Source: JANMDU01 sp031375105 | Lineage (GTDB): Bacteria; Pseudomonadota; Gammaproteobacteria; Burkholderiales; Burkholderiaceae_C | Assembly (NCBI GenBank): GCA_031375105.1 | Contig: JANMHJ010000071.1 | Coordinates: 124,001 to 188,000 of the forward strand | Direction of reading: 5' to 3' | DNA: 64,000 bases | Shown here: piece by piece, positions 34,029-43,356 of the stretch | Layout of the letters: every line of letters begins with the position of its first letter | How positions within the stretch are numbered: the stretch's first letter is position 1 | Notes under the pieces: generated by a model | What the model was told of the DNA's origin: nothing | Seen by the model: only the letters and a program-made list of their open reading frames with translations | The model's database searches: none | Made by a program: the position numbers and the translations under genes

Positions 34029-35453
34029 TTACGCAGCGGCCAATTTCTTGGCCTTTTCAAAGGCTTCGTCTATACCGCCAACCATGTAGAAGGCCTGCTC
34101 AGGCAGTGCATCGCACTCGCCATTGACGATCATCTTGAAGCCGCGAATGGTTTCTGACAACGGCACGTATTTACCGGGTGAGCCGGTGAACACTTCAGCC
34201 ACGTGGAAAGGCTGCGAGAGGAAGCGCTGAATCTTGCGAGCGCGTGCCACGGCCAATTTGTCTTCAGGCGCCAAATCGTCCATGCCCATGATGGCGATGA
34301 TGTCGCGCAGCTCGCGGTAGCGCTGGAGCGTGCCCTGCACAGCACGTGCAGTTTCGTAGTGGTCTGCGCCCACGACCAGCGGGTCGAGCTGGCGGCTGGT
34401 GGAATCCAGTGGATCCACAGCGGGATAGATACCAAGCGAGGCGATGTCACGGCTCAGCACCACGGTGGAATCCAAGTGCGCGAAGGTGGTCGCAGGAGAC
34501 GGATCGGTCAAATCGTCCGCTGGCACGTAAACCGCCTGAATCGAGGTGATCGAGCCAACTTTGGTAGAGGTAATACGCTCTTGCAAGCGGCCCATTTCTT
34601 CGGCCAACGTCGGCTGGTAGCCCACAGCGGAAGGCATACGACCCAAGAGAGCGGACACTTCAGTACCGGCCAAGGTGTAGCGGTAGATGTTGTCCACGAA
34701 GAACAAAACGTCTTTGCCTTCGTCACGGAAAGATTCAGCAATGGTCAGACCGGTCAAAGCCACGCGCAGACGGTTGCCTGGAGGCTCGTTCATCTGGCCA
34801 TAGACCATCGCCACTTTGGATTCAGGCAGGTTTTCCAGATTCACCACGCCGGAGTCGGCCATCTCGTGATAAAAGTCGTTGCCCTCACGGGTCCGCTCGC
34901 CCACACCTGCAAACACCGACAAGCCGCTGTGCGCCTTGGCGATGTTGTTGATGAGTTCCATCATGTTCACGGTCTTGCCCACGCCAGCACCGCCGAACAA
35001 GCCGACCTTGCCGCCTTTGGCGAACGGGCACACGAGGTCAATCACCTTGATGCCTGTTTCCAGCAATTCTTGTGAAGGGCTGAGTTCGTCATACGTTGGA
35101 GCGAGGCGGTGGATCGATGCCGACAATTCGCTGCTGACAGGGCCGCGCTCGTCAATCGGGTTGCCCAGCACGTCCATGATGCGGCCGAGAGTGGCTTTAC
35201 CCACAGGCACAGTGATGGGATTGCCAGAGTTGGTGACAATCATGCCACGGCGCAGGCCGTCGGATGAGCCCAGCGCAATGGTGCGGACAATGCCGTCGCC
35301 CAATTGCTGTTGCACTTCGAGTGTGAGCGCGGTACCGTCCATCTTGAGGGCATCGTAAACCTTGGGCATCTTGTCGCGCGGAAATTCCACGTCAACCACA
35401 GCGCCGATGCACTGTACGATTTTGCCTTGAATGCCTGAGTTAGCTTGAGCCAT
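34029..35453 (-). CDS. atpD: ATP synthase beta subunit
   Basis: Catalytic F1 subunit, 474 residues. Walker A motif GGAGVGKT, the catalytic Glu stretch GVGERTREGND, Walker B LLFVD-type block VLFFVDNIYR, and the signature PAVDPLDSTS. Full family length with no anomaly. Confidence 0.97.
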   Translation of the reverse strand: MAQANSGIQGKIVQCIGAVVDVEFPRDKMPKVYDALKMDGTALTLEVQQQLGDGIVRTIALGSSDGLRRGMIVTNSGNPITVPVGKATLGRIMDVLGNPIDERGPVSSELSASIHRLAPTYDELSPSQELLETGIKVIDLVCPFAKGGKVGLFGGAGVGKTVNMMELINNIAKAHSGLSVFAGVGERTREGNDFYHEMADSGVVNLENLPESKVAMVYGQMNEPPGNRLRVALTGLTIAESFRDEGKDVLFFVDNIYRYTLAGTEVSALLGRMPSAVGYQPTLAEEMGRLQERITSTKVGSITSIQAVYVPADDLTDPSPATTFAHLDSTVVLSRDIASLGIYPAVDPLDSTSRQLDPLVVGADHYETARAVQGTLQRYRELRDIIAIMGMDDLAPEDKLAVARARKIQRFLSQPFHVAEVFTGSPGKYVPLSETIRGFKMIVNGECDALPEQAFYMVGGIDEAFEKAKKLAAA

Positions 35454-35508
35454 TTTTTTGCTCCGATTTAAATAAAAACTTGTTTGCTCTGTAGGAGTGA
35501 TCTTGGAC

Positions 35509-36393
35509 TTAACCGCTGATTGCGGCTGCGCCCGAGACGATCTCAGACAGTTCTTTGGTGATGGCGGCTTGGCGGGTCTTGTTGTAGATCAACTTGAGTT
35601 CGCCAATGACACTTCCTGCGTTGTCGGTTGCAGCCTTCATGGCCACCATGCGAGCGGCATGCTCAGAGGCCATGTTTTCAGCAACAGCCTGATAGACCAA
35701 TGCTTCCACATAGCGCACAAGCAAATCGTCAATCACGGTCTGCGCATCCGGCTCGTAGATGTAATCCCACGCATGCTGATTGCCCGCTGCTTTAGATTCT
35801 GCTTGCATCTGCGCTTTTGATAAAGGCAACAGCAAATCCACCGTGGGCACTTGGCTCATGGTGCTGACAAACTTGTTGTAGCAAATATAGACCGCGCTGA
35901 CTTCACCTGCTGCATACGCATCGAGCATCACCTTCATCGGGCCAATCAACTTGTCCAAATGCGGGCGATCACCCAAGTGCGTGATGTGCGAAATGACTTT
36001 TGCTCCCAAGCGGTTCAAAAAGCCCAAGCCTTTGCCACCGATGGCGACTGCTTTAGGCGTTTTGCCGCTGGTTTGCGTCTCACGCAGTTTGACAGTGACA
36101 GCACGCAGCAAATTGGTGTTCAAACCGCCGCACAAGCCTTTGTCTGTGGTGACCACAATGAAGCCGATCGACTGGCCGTCGTTCTTCTTCATGAAGGTGT
36201 GCACATACTCAGGATTGGCTTGGCCGAGGTTGTTGGCAATAGAGCGAATTTTTTCACTGTATGGCCGTGCTGCGCGCATCCGCTCCTGCGCCTTGCGCAT
36301 TTTGGAGACCGAGATCATTTCCATGGCCTTGGTGATCTTCTTGGTGTTTTCCACCGATTTGATCTTGGTGCGTAGTTCTTTTCCTGCCGCCAT
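35509..36393 (-). CDS. atpG: ATP synthase gamma subunit
   Basis: A 294-residue rotor shaft subunit. N-terminal helix begins AAGKELRTKIKSVENTKKITKAMEM; the middle has TDKGLCGGLN and the C-terminal helix ends KTRQAAITKELSEIVSGAAA. Spacing to atpA is 34 bp. Confidence 0.96.
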   Translation of the reverse strand: MAAGKELRTKIKSVENTKKITKAMEMISVSKMRKAQERMRAARPYSEKIRSIANNLGQANPEYVHTFMKKNDGQSIGFIVVTTDKGLCGGLNTNLLRAVTVKLRETQTSGKTPKAVAIGGKGLGFLNRLGAKVISHITHLGDRPHLDKLIGPMKVMLDAYAAGEVSAVYICYNKFVSTMSQVPTVDLLLPLSKAQMQAESKAAGNQHAWDYIYEPDAQTVIDDLLVRYVEALVYQAVAENMASEHAARMVAMKAATDNAGSVIGELKLIYNKTRQAAITKELSEIVSGAAAISG

Positions 36394-36427
36394 TGTTGAC
36401 TCCTAATGTGTTGTCAAGAATGGGCGA

Positions 36428-37981
36428 TCAAGCAAAAGTCTTTTTGAACGCGGCCACGGCGGCCATCAATTCGGCTTCCGCATCTTTATCAAGCGCTTTG
36501 CTGCTCTCAATTTTAGCGAGCATAGGTGCATGCTTGTCTTTGAGATAGCTCTGCAAGCCTGACTCGAAGCTCAAGATTTTCTTAACTTCGATATCGTCCA
36601 TGAAACCTTTGTTCACGGCAAACAGCGTGGTGCCCATCAAGCTGATGGATTGCGGGCTGTATTGCTTTTGCTTCAACAATTCCGTCACGCGAGCGCCGCG
36701 ATCGAGCTGCTTGCGAGTGGCTTCATCTAGGTCAGAGGCGAACTGCGCGAAAGCGGCGAGTTCACGGTACTGAGCCAAATCGGTACGGATACCGCCGGAT
36801 TGGCCTTTGATGATCTTGGTCTGAGCAGCGCTACCCACGCGAGACACCGAGATACCGGCGTTAATCGCAGGACGGATGCCAGCGTTGAACAGAGAGGTTT
36901 CCAAGAAAATCTGACCGTCGGTGATCGAGATCACGTTGGTGGGCACGAAGGCAGACACGTCGCCCGCTTGCGTTTCAATGATCGGCAGAGCAGTGAGCGA
37001 GCCGGTTTTGCCTTTGACTGCGCCGTTGGTGAATTTCTCAACGTAATCTGCGTTGACGCGAGCTGCGCGCTCGAGCAAACGGCTGTGGAGATAGAACACG
37101 TCGCCGGGATAGGCTTCGCGGCCAGGTGGGCGGCGCAGCAGCAAGGAAACTTGGCGATACGCCACAGCTTGCTTGGAGAGATCGTCATACACGATCAGCG
37201 CGTCTTCACCACGGTCACGGAAGTATTCGCCCATGGTGCAGCCCGAATAGGCCGACACATATTGCATGGCTGCCGATTCAGATGCGGTAGCGGCCACGAC
37301 GATGGTGTATTCCATCGCTCCAGCTTGCTCTAGCGCACGCACCACGTTTTTCACAGAAGAGGCCTTTTGGCCAATTGCGACATAAACGCAGGTCATGTTT
37401 TGACCTTTTTGGTTGATGATCGCGTCAATCGCCACGGCTGTTTTGCCCGTCTGGCGGTCACCAATGATCAGCTCGCGCTGGCCACGGCCCACTGGCACCA
37501 TCGAGTCAATCGACTTCAAACCGGTTTGCATCGGCTGATCCACCGACTGACGCGCGATCACGCCGGGCGCAACCTTTTCAATCACGTCGGTCATCTTGGC
37601 ATTGATCGGGCCTTTGCCGTCAATCGGTTGACCGAGCGCATTGACCACACGGCCAATCAACTCAGGGCCTACAGGCACTTCCAAAATGCGACCGGTGCAT
37701 TTGACCACATCGCCTTCGGAGATGTGCTCGTAAGCGCCCAAAATCACGGAGCCAACCGAATCACGCTCCAAGTTCAGCGCGAGGCCGAAAGATGGCGTGC
37801 CATCAGGAGCGCTTGGGAATTCAAGCATCTCGCCCTGCATGGCATGGGACAAGCCATGCACGCGGACGATACCGTCTGTCACGGAGACCACGGTGCCTTG
37901 GTTACGAACGTCTGTGTTACCAGACAGGCCTTCGATGCGGCTTTTCAGCAGCTCGGAGATTTCTGCGGGATTGAGTTGCAT
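36428..37981 (-). CDS. atpA: ATP synthase alpha subunit
   Basis: The 517-residue noncatalytic nucleotide-binding F1 subunit. Walker A GDRQTGKT, GKGPINAK near the hinge, and the C-terminal ESGLQSYLKDKH. Its N terminus MQLNPAEISELLKSRIEGL is standard for proteobacteria. A 38-bp gap separates it from atpH. Confidence 0.97.
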   Translation of the reverse strand: MQLNPAEISELLKSRIEGLSGNTDVRNQGTVVSVTDGIVRVHGLSHAMQGEMLEFPSAPDGTPSFGLALNLERDSVGSVILGAYEHISEGDVVKCTGRILEVPVGPELIGRVVNALGQPIDGKGPINAKMTDVIEKVAPGVIARQSVDQPMQTGLKSIDSMVPVGRGQRELIIGDRQTGKTAVAIDAIINQKGQNMTCVYVAIGQKASSVKNVVRALEQAGAMEYTIVVAATASESAAMQYVSAYSGCTMGEYFRDRGEDALIVYDDLSKQAVAYRQVSLLLRRPPGREAYPGDVFYLHSRLLERAARVNADYVEKFTNGAVKGKTGSLTALPIIETQAGDVSAFVPTNVISITDGQIFLETSLFNAGIRPAINAGISVSRVGSAAQTKIIKGQSGGIRTDLAQYRELAAFAQFASDLDEATRKQLDRGARVTELLKQKQYSPQSISLMGTTLFAVNKGFMDDIEVKKILSFESGLQSYLKDKHAPMLAKIESSKALDKDAEAELMAAVAAFKKTFA

Positions 37982-38019
37982 GGCTCTTATCCTTTTCTTT
38001 CAATGTGCACTTTTGACTA

Positions 38020-38550
38020 TCAAGCCAAAAGTGCTGTTTTCATCTGTTCCAAGCGGGATTGCACCGAAGTGTCGAGCACCTCGTCGCCCACCACCACACG
38101 AATGCCGCCGATCAGCTCGGGGACGAGCTGTACTTTGGTATTCAGCTTGCGGCCAAAGCGCTTTTCGAGCAAAGCGCTGACATCGGCCAGAGCTGCGCCT
38201 TCAATTGGGAAGGCGCTTTGCACCAACGCATCGGAGCTGCCGCTTTGCGCGTTTTTCAAAGCGCGAAACTGAGCTGCGATTTCAGGCAAGGCGCTCACAC
38301 GACCATTGTCAATCACGGTTTCAAGGAAGTTTTTGCCCTGCTCTGGCAGCGCGACTTTCGCCACACCTGCGAGCATCTCAAACACCTGAACGGCGCTCAT
38401 GTTTGGGTTGGCCGCAAAATCTTGCAATTGCGCGTTGCTGGCCACTTGCGCCAAAGGCTGCAACCAAGCATCAGCCGCTTGCAGATCAGCGCGTGAGGCC
38501 TTGAACAGGGCTTCGGCGTATGGGCGGGCTATTGTTGCGATTTCGGCCAT
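38020..38550 (-). CDS. atpH: ATP synthase delta subunit
   Basis: A 176-residue stator subunit linking F1 to the b stalk. Begins ATIARPYAEALFKASR and ends with the conserved ELIGGIRVVVGDEVLDTSVQSRLEQM. It starts 11 bp after atpF. Confidence 0.95.
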   Translation of the reverse strand: MAEIATIARPYAEALFKASRADLQAADAWLQPLAQVASNAQLQDFAANPNMSAVQVFEMLAGVAKVALPEQGKNFLETVIDNGRVSALPEIAAQFRALKNAQSGSSDALVQSAFPIEGAALADVSALLEKRFGRKLNTKVQLVPELIGGIRVVVGDEVLDTSVQSRLEQMKTALLA

Positions 38551-38561
38551 GGCTTCAATCC

Positions 38562-39032
38562 TTACAGCTCAGCTTTCAAGCGGCCCAGCAAATCTGCGTG
38601 CACGGAAGCGTTAACTTCCTTGCGCAGAATTTGCTCAGCGCCCTTGACGGCCAACGCAGCAACTTGCTCACGCAGTGCCTCGCGAGCTTTGATGGTTTGT
38701 TGATCTGCTTCAGCCTTGGCTGCAGCGATGATTTTGGCGGCTTCTTCGTTGGCTTTGGCTTTGGCCTCTTCCACGATCGTCACACCACGACGGTCTGCAT
38801 CTTGCAAACGCTGGGTTGACTCGTTGCGCGACTTGACCAGCTCTTCCTCAACGCGCTTGTTGGCGCTAGAGAGTTCGAGTTTGGCTTTGTCAGCAGCAGC
38901 CAGACCTTCGTGCACCTTGAGGGCGCGTTCGTCCAACGCTTTTTTGAGCGGGGGAACGACGAAGCTTTTTGTGAACCACACGAACATGAGGAACACAATG
39001 ATCTGAATGATCAGGGTGGCGTTGATATTCAC
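38562..39032 (-). CDS. atpF: ATP synthase b subunit
   Basis: A 156-residue peripheral stalk protein: one N-terminal membrane helix (about 5-25, LIIQIIVFLMFVWFTKSFV) followed by a long, charged, Ala-rich coiled coil. Confidence 0.95.
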   Translation of the reverse strand: MNINATLIIQIIVFLMFVWFTKSFVVPPLKKALDERALKVHEGLAAADKAKLELSSANKRVEEELVKSRNESTQRLQDADRRGVTIVEEAKAKANEEAAKIIAAAKAEADQQTIKAREALREQVAALAVKGAEQILRKEVNASVHADLLGRLKAEL

Positions 39033-39125
39033 AACTATTTCCTTGCTGGCAGTTTGTCAAAATCATCCCGAAGGATGTTGGCGAGAGACTGCTAAGCAGC
39101 CCCACACCTCAACAAACAACGGGAA

Positions 39126-39389
39126 TTACTTAACCAAACGGGCGATCTGGCCCAGGAATGGGTTGGCAGTTGCGAACCACAGAGCAATACCGGTACCGAT
39201 AATGAACGCAGCGTCAATCAGACCAGCCAACAAGAACATCTTGGTTTGCAGTTCGCCCATCAGCTCAGGCTGACGTGCTGCCGACTCAAGATACTTCGAG
39301 CCCATGATGCCGATACCGATACAGGCGCCGAGTGCGCCCAGACCAATGATCAAACCTGTTGCGAGGGCGACAAAGCTAATAACTTCCAT
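39126..39389 (-). CDS. atpE: ATP synthase c subunit (proton type)
   Basis: An 87-residue hairpin of two membrane helices. The ion-carrying acid is the Asp in LLAGLIDAAFIIG. The Gln/Glu-Ser pattern of sodium-type c rings is absent, so protons are the likely ion. The polar loop is ARQPEL. Confidence 0.96.
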   Translation of the reverse strand: MEVISFVALATGLIIGLGALGACIGIGIMGSKYLESAARQPELMGELQTKMFLLAGLIDAAFIIGTGIALWFATANPFLGQIARLVK

Positions 39390-39457
39390 GATGACTCCTA
39401 AGTGTGGATGGAAAGGTTGAGGTAAAACGAAAAATATTCAGGGCGAGAGAGCTTCAA

Positions 39458-40327
39458 TCAATGCGAATCATGTGCTTGACCGAGATACACCAAGGTCAGC
39501 ATCATGAACACGAAGGCTTGCAGCGTGATCACCAGAATGTGGAAGATCGTCCAGGCCAGGCCTGCAACGATATGAATGAAGGTCACAAACAAGCCGGTGC
39601 CTGAAAGTGCGAATGAGCCGCCAAGCAAGGCGATCAACATAAAAATCAGCTCGCCTGCATACATATTGCCGAACAGTCGCATGCCGTGCGAGACGGTCTT
39701 GGCGATAAATTCGATCATCTGCATCGCAAAATTAACCACTCCGAGGATCACAGCAAAAATCGGGTTTTTGCTCGTGCCGAATGGGGCAGAGACCAGCTCA
39801 TGCGCCCAGCCGCCCGCGCCTTTGATCTTGATGTTGTAGTAAATACAGATCAAAAGAATCGCCACAGCCATACCCATGGTGATGGATAAATCGGCGGTGG
39901 GCACAACGCGCATGTAATCTTTGGCACCAACTGCTGGGCCGACGGTATGCCAGATTTGTGGGATGAAATCCACAGGCAGCATGTCCATGAAGTTCATCAA
40001 GAAGATCCAGATGAAGATCACCATCGCCAAGGGCACAACGAATTCGCGGCTTTTGGCGTTGTGAACAATGCCTTTGGCCTGGCTGTCGACCATTTCATAG
40101 ATCATTTCCACCAAGCCTTGCAGGCGGCCAGGTGCGCCTGAGGTAGCGCGGCGAGCGGCGAAATACATGAAGGCGCAAGCGAGAACGCCCAAAGTGATCG
40201 ACCAGAACACCGAATCCATGTTGATCACTGAAAAATCAACAATCTCGGTCTGCGTTTTGTTTTGCAGATGCGTCAGGTGGTGAACGATGTATTCACCAGA
40301 TGTTGGAGCTTGTCCAGATGCAGCCAT
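39458..40327 (-). CDS. atpB: ATP synthase a subunit
   Basis: A 289-residue Fo membrane subunit with five or six helices. The proton-channel Arg is in the helix SHGMRLFGNMYAGELIFMLI. Normal length, 68 bp before atpE. Confidence 0.96.
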   Translation of the reverse strand: MAASGQAPTSGEYIVHHLTHLQNKTQTEIVDFSVINMDSVFWSITLGVLACAFMYFAARRATSGAPGRLQGLVEMIYEMVDSQAKGIVHNAKSREFVVPLAMVIFIWIFLMNFMDMLPVDFIPQIWHTVGPAVGAKDYMRVVPTADLSITMGMAVAILLICIYYNIKIKGAGGWAHELVSAPFGTSKNPIFAVILGVVNFAMQMIEFIAKTVSHGMRLFGNMYAGELIFMLIALLGGSFALSGTGLFVTFIHIVAGLAWTIFHILVITLQAFVFMMLTLVYLGQAHDSH

Positions 40328-40351
40328 GTTTATGAGTCTCTGTTCAACAAA

Positions 40352-40849
40352 TCAATTTTTAGCCATGGCTTCGATCTGTTTACCCGCGCTTTGCTTGGGT
40401 TTGTAGATCGCCGCCACAAAATACACTTTCATCGTCAAGATCAGGCCGATCAGCAAGGCAGGCCAGTTCAGGCTTGCAATCAGGCTGGGCGCGAGCATCA
40501 GCATGCCGATACTCAAACCAATCTTGACCATCTCCCACAGCATGAACGCCATAGCGCCCGACACCGCATTCATGCGCGACAGCGGGGAAGTCATGCCCCG
40601 CGCGAGTACCGCTGCGGGAAGGGCGACTGCCAAACTGCCATAGGCTGCCGAGAGCGCTGTGGGTAGATCAAAGAGAGAGAAACTCACCAATCCGATCACC
40701 ACCGCTGCCATCAACATCCATCGCACGACCCGCCAAGGAGAAATTGACGGGTTGGTTTTTCTGAGCTGCTCAGCCTCTTGGGGCGAATAGCGGCGAAAAA
40801 CCTCTTCTTTGATTTCTTCATCGGGCAAAGGCGGCGGCAGTGTTTTCAC
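40352..40849 (-). CDS. atpI: ATP synthase I protein
   Basis: A short hydrophobic protein with four membrane helices after a polar N terminus (PLPDEEIKEEVFRRYSPQEAEQL). AtpI helps assemble the c ring. The GTG at 40849 (V-K-T-L-P) is taken as start, because the upstream extension to 40945 is unlike any AtpI; this start is not certain. First gene of the operon, divergent from the CopD-like gene. Confidence 0.8.
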   Translation of the reverse strand: MKTLPPPLPDEEIKEEVFRRYSPQEAEQLRKTNPSISPWRVVRWMLMAAVVIGLVSFSLFDLPTALSAAYGSLAVALPAAVLARGMTSPLSRMNAVSGAMAFMLWEMVKIGLSIGMLMLAPSLIASLNWPALLIGLILTMKVYFVAAIYKPKQSAGKQIEAMAKN

Positions 40850-40969
40850 AGTAGTAACCAACCCGTAACGCGATGATGCGAACTCAGCAAAGCTCACGAT
40901 TATATGTGTGAATCTACGTACAAACCCACACGTACGTACTGACATCCCCTCTCAAGGCACAATCTGTAC

Positions 40970-41425
40970 ATGATTACCTTCATCAAACTCCTTCATCTTG
41001 CCGCCGCCATCGTCTGGCTCGGGGGCATGACCTTCATGCTGTTTGCGCTGCGCCCTGCGCTCATGGAGCAGCTCGCTGGTGAACAGCGAATTCGGCTTCT
41101 CGCCCTTACATTGAAACGCTTCTTTGCTATTGTTCTAGGAGCAATCGCGGTGCTGCTGCTGACCGGATTGCACTTGTATGGCGCGGGTGCAAAAGCCGTG
41201 GGTATGGCCAGTATTCCGCTAGGATGGCATTTGATGGCGGGGCTGGGCATCACGATGATTTTGCTGTTTGGCCACATCTATTTTGGGGGCTTTCGGGGTT
41301 TGAAACGCGCCGTGGAGGCTGCAAATTGGCCACTGGCTGCCTCCAAAGCGGCTCAGATTCACAAGTTGGTCGTTGTCAACTTCGTGCTGGGCTGGGCGGC
41401 TGTGATCGCTGTGCGCATGCTCTGA
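40970..41425 (+). CDS. CopD-like membrane protein
   Basis: A 151-residue protein with four hydrophobic helices. The first helix FIKLLHLAAAIVWLGGM carries the His and WLGG pattern of the CopD/DUF4149 membrane family linked to copper or heme handling. Further His residues occur in LHLYG, GWHLMAG, LFGHIYFGG and KAAQIHKLVV. Function not certain. Confidence 0.65.
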   Translation: MITFIKLLHLAAAIVWLGGMTFMLFALRPALMEQLAGEQRIRLLALTLKRFFAIVLGAIAVLLLTGLHLYGAGAKAVGMASIPLGWHLMAGLGITMILLFGHIYFGGFRGLKRAVEAANWPLAASKAAQIHKLVVVNFVLGWAAVIAVRML

Positions 41426-41455
41426 ACGCGTTTTTTTGAGGTAAAACAGGACTTT

Positions 41456-41497
41456 GCCGTTATAAATTCTACATAGTTTGCTATGAAGTTAATAGCG
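41456..41497 (-). repeat. Dispersed 45-bp repeat, copy 7, supplies the start codon of the next gene
   Basis: The plus strand reads GCCGTTATAAATTCTACATA then GTTTGCTATGAAGTTAATAGCG. The ATG at 41483 of the metallo-beta-lactamase-fold gene lies in the palindromic half; A-M-K-L-I-A-S corresponds to A-I-K-S-I-V-I-S in the lipoprotein copy, so the start arose from an isoleucine codon of the element. Confidence 0.85.
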
Positions 41498-42601
41498 TCT
41501 CGATTGGCCATCCTGATCGCCAGTGTGGCCGCCCTAGGTTGCGCCACGGTGAACGACGACTACAACGCAGCTAAAAAACACCATCGACCAGATGGTTTTC
41601 AAAACAACTACACCCAAGCCACCGACAAATCCCGCTTGGATTTTCTACGTTGGCAATGGCAGCGCTACCGCGCGGGTTTGCCCAAAGCGCCTGAACAGCC
41701 CACACCCGTCGTCGCGCCAGACATACGGTTTGTGAGCGCTAACCACGGCGCTGCTCAAGCGCCTGCCATCACTTGGATTGGTCATGCCACGATGCTGGTG
41801 CAAATGGGTGGGCTCAATATCTTGACCGACCCGCAATTTTCCGAGCGCGCCTCTCCGGTGCAGTTCGCCGGCCCCAAGCGTTATCAGCCGCCGGGGATTG
41901 CACTGAAAGAGCTGCCACGTATCGACTTGGTGCTGCTCTCACATAACCATTACGACCATTTAGACACAAACAGCGTGAAAGCGCTCAACGCGCAAGCCGG
42001 CGGACCCCCGCTGTTCTTGGTGCCGCTAGGCATCAAGAAATGGATGGCTGCGCAGGGCATCACGAATGTGCAGCAAATGGATTGGTGGGACAGCATTCCA
42101 GTGCAAACCGCTGCTGGCCAAGTGGAGGTGCATTTCACGCCCGTGCAGCACTGGAGCGCACGCGGCCTAGGCGACCGCCGCGCCACACTGTGGGGCGGCT
42201 ATGCGATCTTTGCGAGCGATTTCCATCTGTATTTCAGCGGCGACACAGGCTATTCGCAAGATTTCATCGACACCCAAAAGTATTTCGCCGCCCGCCAAAC
42301 GGAGGCTTTAGGCGGCGGCTTTGATATGGCGCTCATCGCTGTCGGCGCATACGAGCCGCGCTGGTTCATGAAAGAGCAACACGTCAACCCCGAAGAAGCC
42401 GTGCAGATTCACCTCGACTTGAAAGCCAAGCGAAGTGTCGGTGTGCATTGGGGCACGTTTGATCTGACGGACGAATCGCTGGATCAACCACCAAAAGATT
42501 TAGCCGCCGCCCGCGCCGCTTTGAAGCTACCGCAAGAGGCGTTTGATGTGATGGCGATTGGGCAGACTTTGAAGTTGCCTCGGCGCAAGACTTCGCCTTG
42601 A
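41483..42601 (+). CDS. Metallo-beta-lactamase-fold lipoprotein (NAPE-PLD/UlaG-like)
   Basis: A 372-residue hydrolase-like protein. N-terminal signal with lipobox ending at ALGC (about residue 20). Metal motifs: TWIGHATMLVQMGG, LLSHNHYDHLD, the middle SGDTGYSQDF, and the late GVHWGTFDLTDE. NAPE-PLD-type proteins cleave phosphodiesters; UlaG opens a lactone; the substrate is unknown here. The start codon lies within a dispersed repeat. A decayed copy of the last third of this gene's 3' end is present at about 43155-43262. Confidence 0.8.
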   Translation: MKLIASRLAILIASVAALGCATVNDDYNAAKKHHRPDGFQNNYTQATDKSRLDFLRWQWQRYRAGLPKAPEQPTPVVAPDIRFVSANHGAAQAPAITWIGHATMLVQMGGLNILTDPQFSERASPVQFAGPKRYQPPGIALKELPRIDLVLLSHNHYDHLDTNSVKALNAQAGGPPLFLVPLGIKKWMAAQGITNVQQMDWWDSIPVQTAAGQVEVHFTPVQHWSARGLGDRRATLWGGYAIFASDFHLYFSGDTGYSQDFIDTQKYFAARQTEALGGGFDMALIAVGAYEPRWFMKEQHVNPEEAVQIHLDLKAKRSVGVHWGTFDLTDESLDQPPKDLAAARAALKLPQEAFDVMAIGQTLKLPRRKTSP

Positions 42602-42669
42602 ATCTCAGATTTCACCCGAATCGGACTGGCGGCATTTGCAAACCGCGTCTTGACACGATCGTGTTTGCC

Positions 42670-43005
42670 CTACGAAGTAGTGGGCGAAGGCTCTTTGCTC
42701 TTTTCGGTCAATGACCCAGCAGCGGCGCCACCGAGCGCACCGGCCACCGCTCCAACTGACGCACCGACCAGCACACCCACCGGGCCGGCCACTGCGGTGC
42801 CGACTGCTGCACCTGCCACGGCGCCCGCGACCACTCCCGCACCTGCAAACGCGGTCTTCTGCTCCTCCATCGCACGGTCCCGGCCAATCGGGAACTGGGC
42901 AGTTGGGTCTGGATCCTGAGACGGAACGCCGTGCCCTGGCTTGGCCTGCTCAGCCAAGTCCGGGTCAGACTCCGCTTCGGCACGATCAATGTTTGTTTGA
43001 TTCAT
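42670..43005 (-). CDS. Glycine-zipper protein, hypothetical
   Basis: A 111-residue protein with a polar N terminus (about 1-48) rich in Asp, Glu and Pro and a C-terminal half made of Gly/Ala/Val repeats (AGAGVVAGAVAGAAVGTAV and on), a glycine-zipper pattern suited to insertion in or packing on membranes. No signal peptide. Function unknown. It sits between the metallo-beta-lactamase-fold gene and a remnant of its 3' end. Confidence 0.6.
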   Translation of the reverse strand: MNQTNIDRAEAESDPDLAEQAKPGHGVPSQDPDPTAQFPIGRDRAMEEQKTAFAGAGVVAGAVAGAAVGTAVAGPVGVLVGASVGAVAGALGGAAAGSLTEKSKEPSPTTS

Positions 43006-43154
43006 AAGATTCCCCAGATGTGTTGTTGGCGACTCAGCCTGAGGTTAGTCTTTTTGCTTTAATCTTCTGCCAGCCATTGCCCGGTCCTGCTGTAAGAGCA
43101 GATGCCGCCTCTTTTTAACCCGGATTGCGATTTGATTAGTAGCGTCTACCGATT

Positions 43155-43262
43155 CGAGATCAAGCCACCCACACCGCAAAGAACCTCACGAAGGAAGCGT
43201 TTGATTTGAGGCCGATTGGGTAGACTTTGAAATCGCCCAAGCGGAAGGCGGTTTTTTTAAGC
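43155..43262 (+). pseudogene. Remnant of the 3' end of a metallo-beta-lactamase-fold gene
   Basis: The stretch around 43185-43255 translates as T-K-E-A-F-D-L-R-P-I-G-stop-T-L-K-S-P-K-R-K, matching the last codons of the gene ending at 42601 (Q-E-A-F-D-V-M-A-I-G-Q-T-L-K-L-P-R-R-K). A CAG codon has become TAG. Upstream GATCAAGCCACCC also resembles GATCAACCACC of the intact gene. This suggests an old duplication that decayed. Confidence 0.65.
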
Positions 43263-43312
43263 ATTTTGGGCAGATTGCCGTCGTATCCATAACGAAGCCG
43301 CGGATTGCAAAT

Positions 43313-43356
43313 ACTATTAATTCAATAGCACTCTACGCAATAAATACACCGGCTAA
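43313..43356 (+). repeat. Dispersed 45-bp repeat, copy 8, intergenic
   Basis: ACTATTAATTCAATAGCA then CTCTACGCAATAAATACACC and GGCTAA; near-consensus forward copy, just past the stop codon of the convergent Bug receptor gene. Confidence 0.88.

Noticed and set aside
34203..35075. A 290-codon plus-strand frame opposite atpD
   Set aside because: atpD is certain; the antisense frame is a composition effect.
37367..38272. A 301-codon plus-strand frame opposite atpA/atpH
   Set aside because: Crosses two certain genes and the gap between them; no protein features.
41121..41150. GCTATTGTTCTAGGAGCAAT in the CopD-like gene resembles the palindromic half of the 45-bp repeat
   Set aside because: The CTCTGCGCA and TATAACGGC parts are missing and the residues form a normal membrane helix.
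43127..43160. GCGATTTGATTAGTAGCGTCTACCG as a nineteenth repeat copy
   Set aside because: Too diverged to be counted; possibly an old copy.
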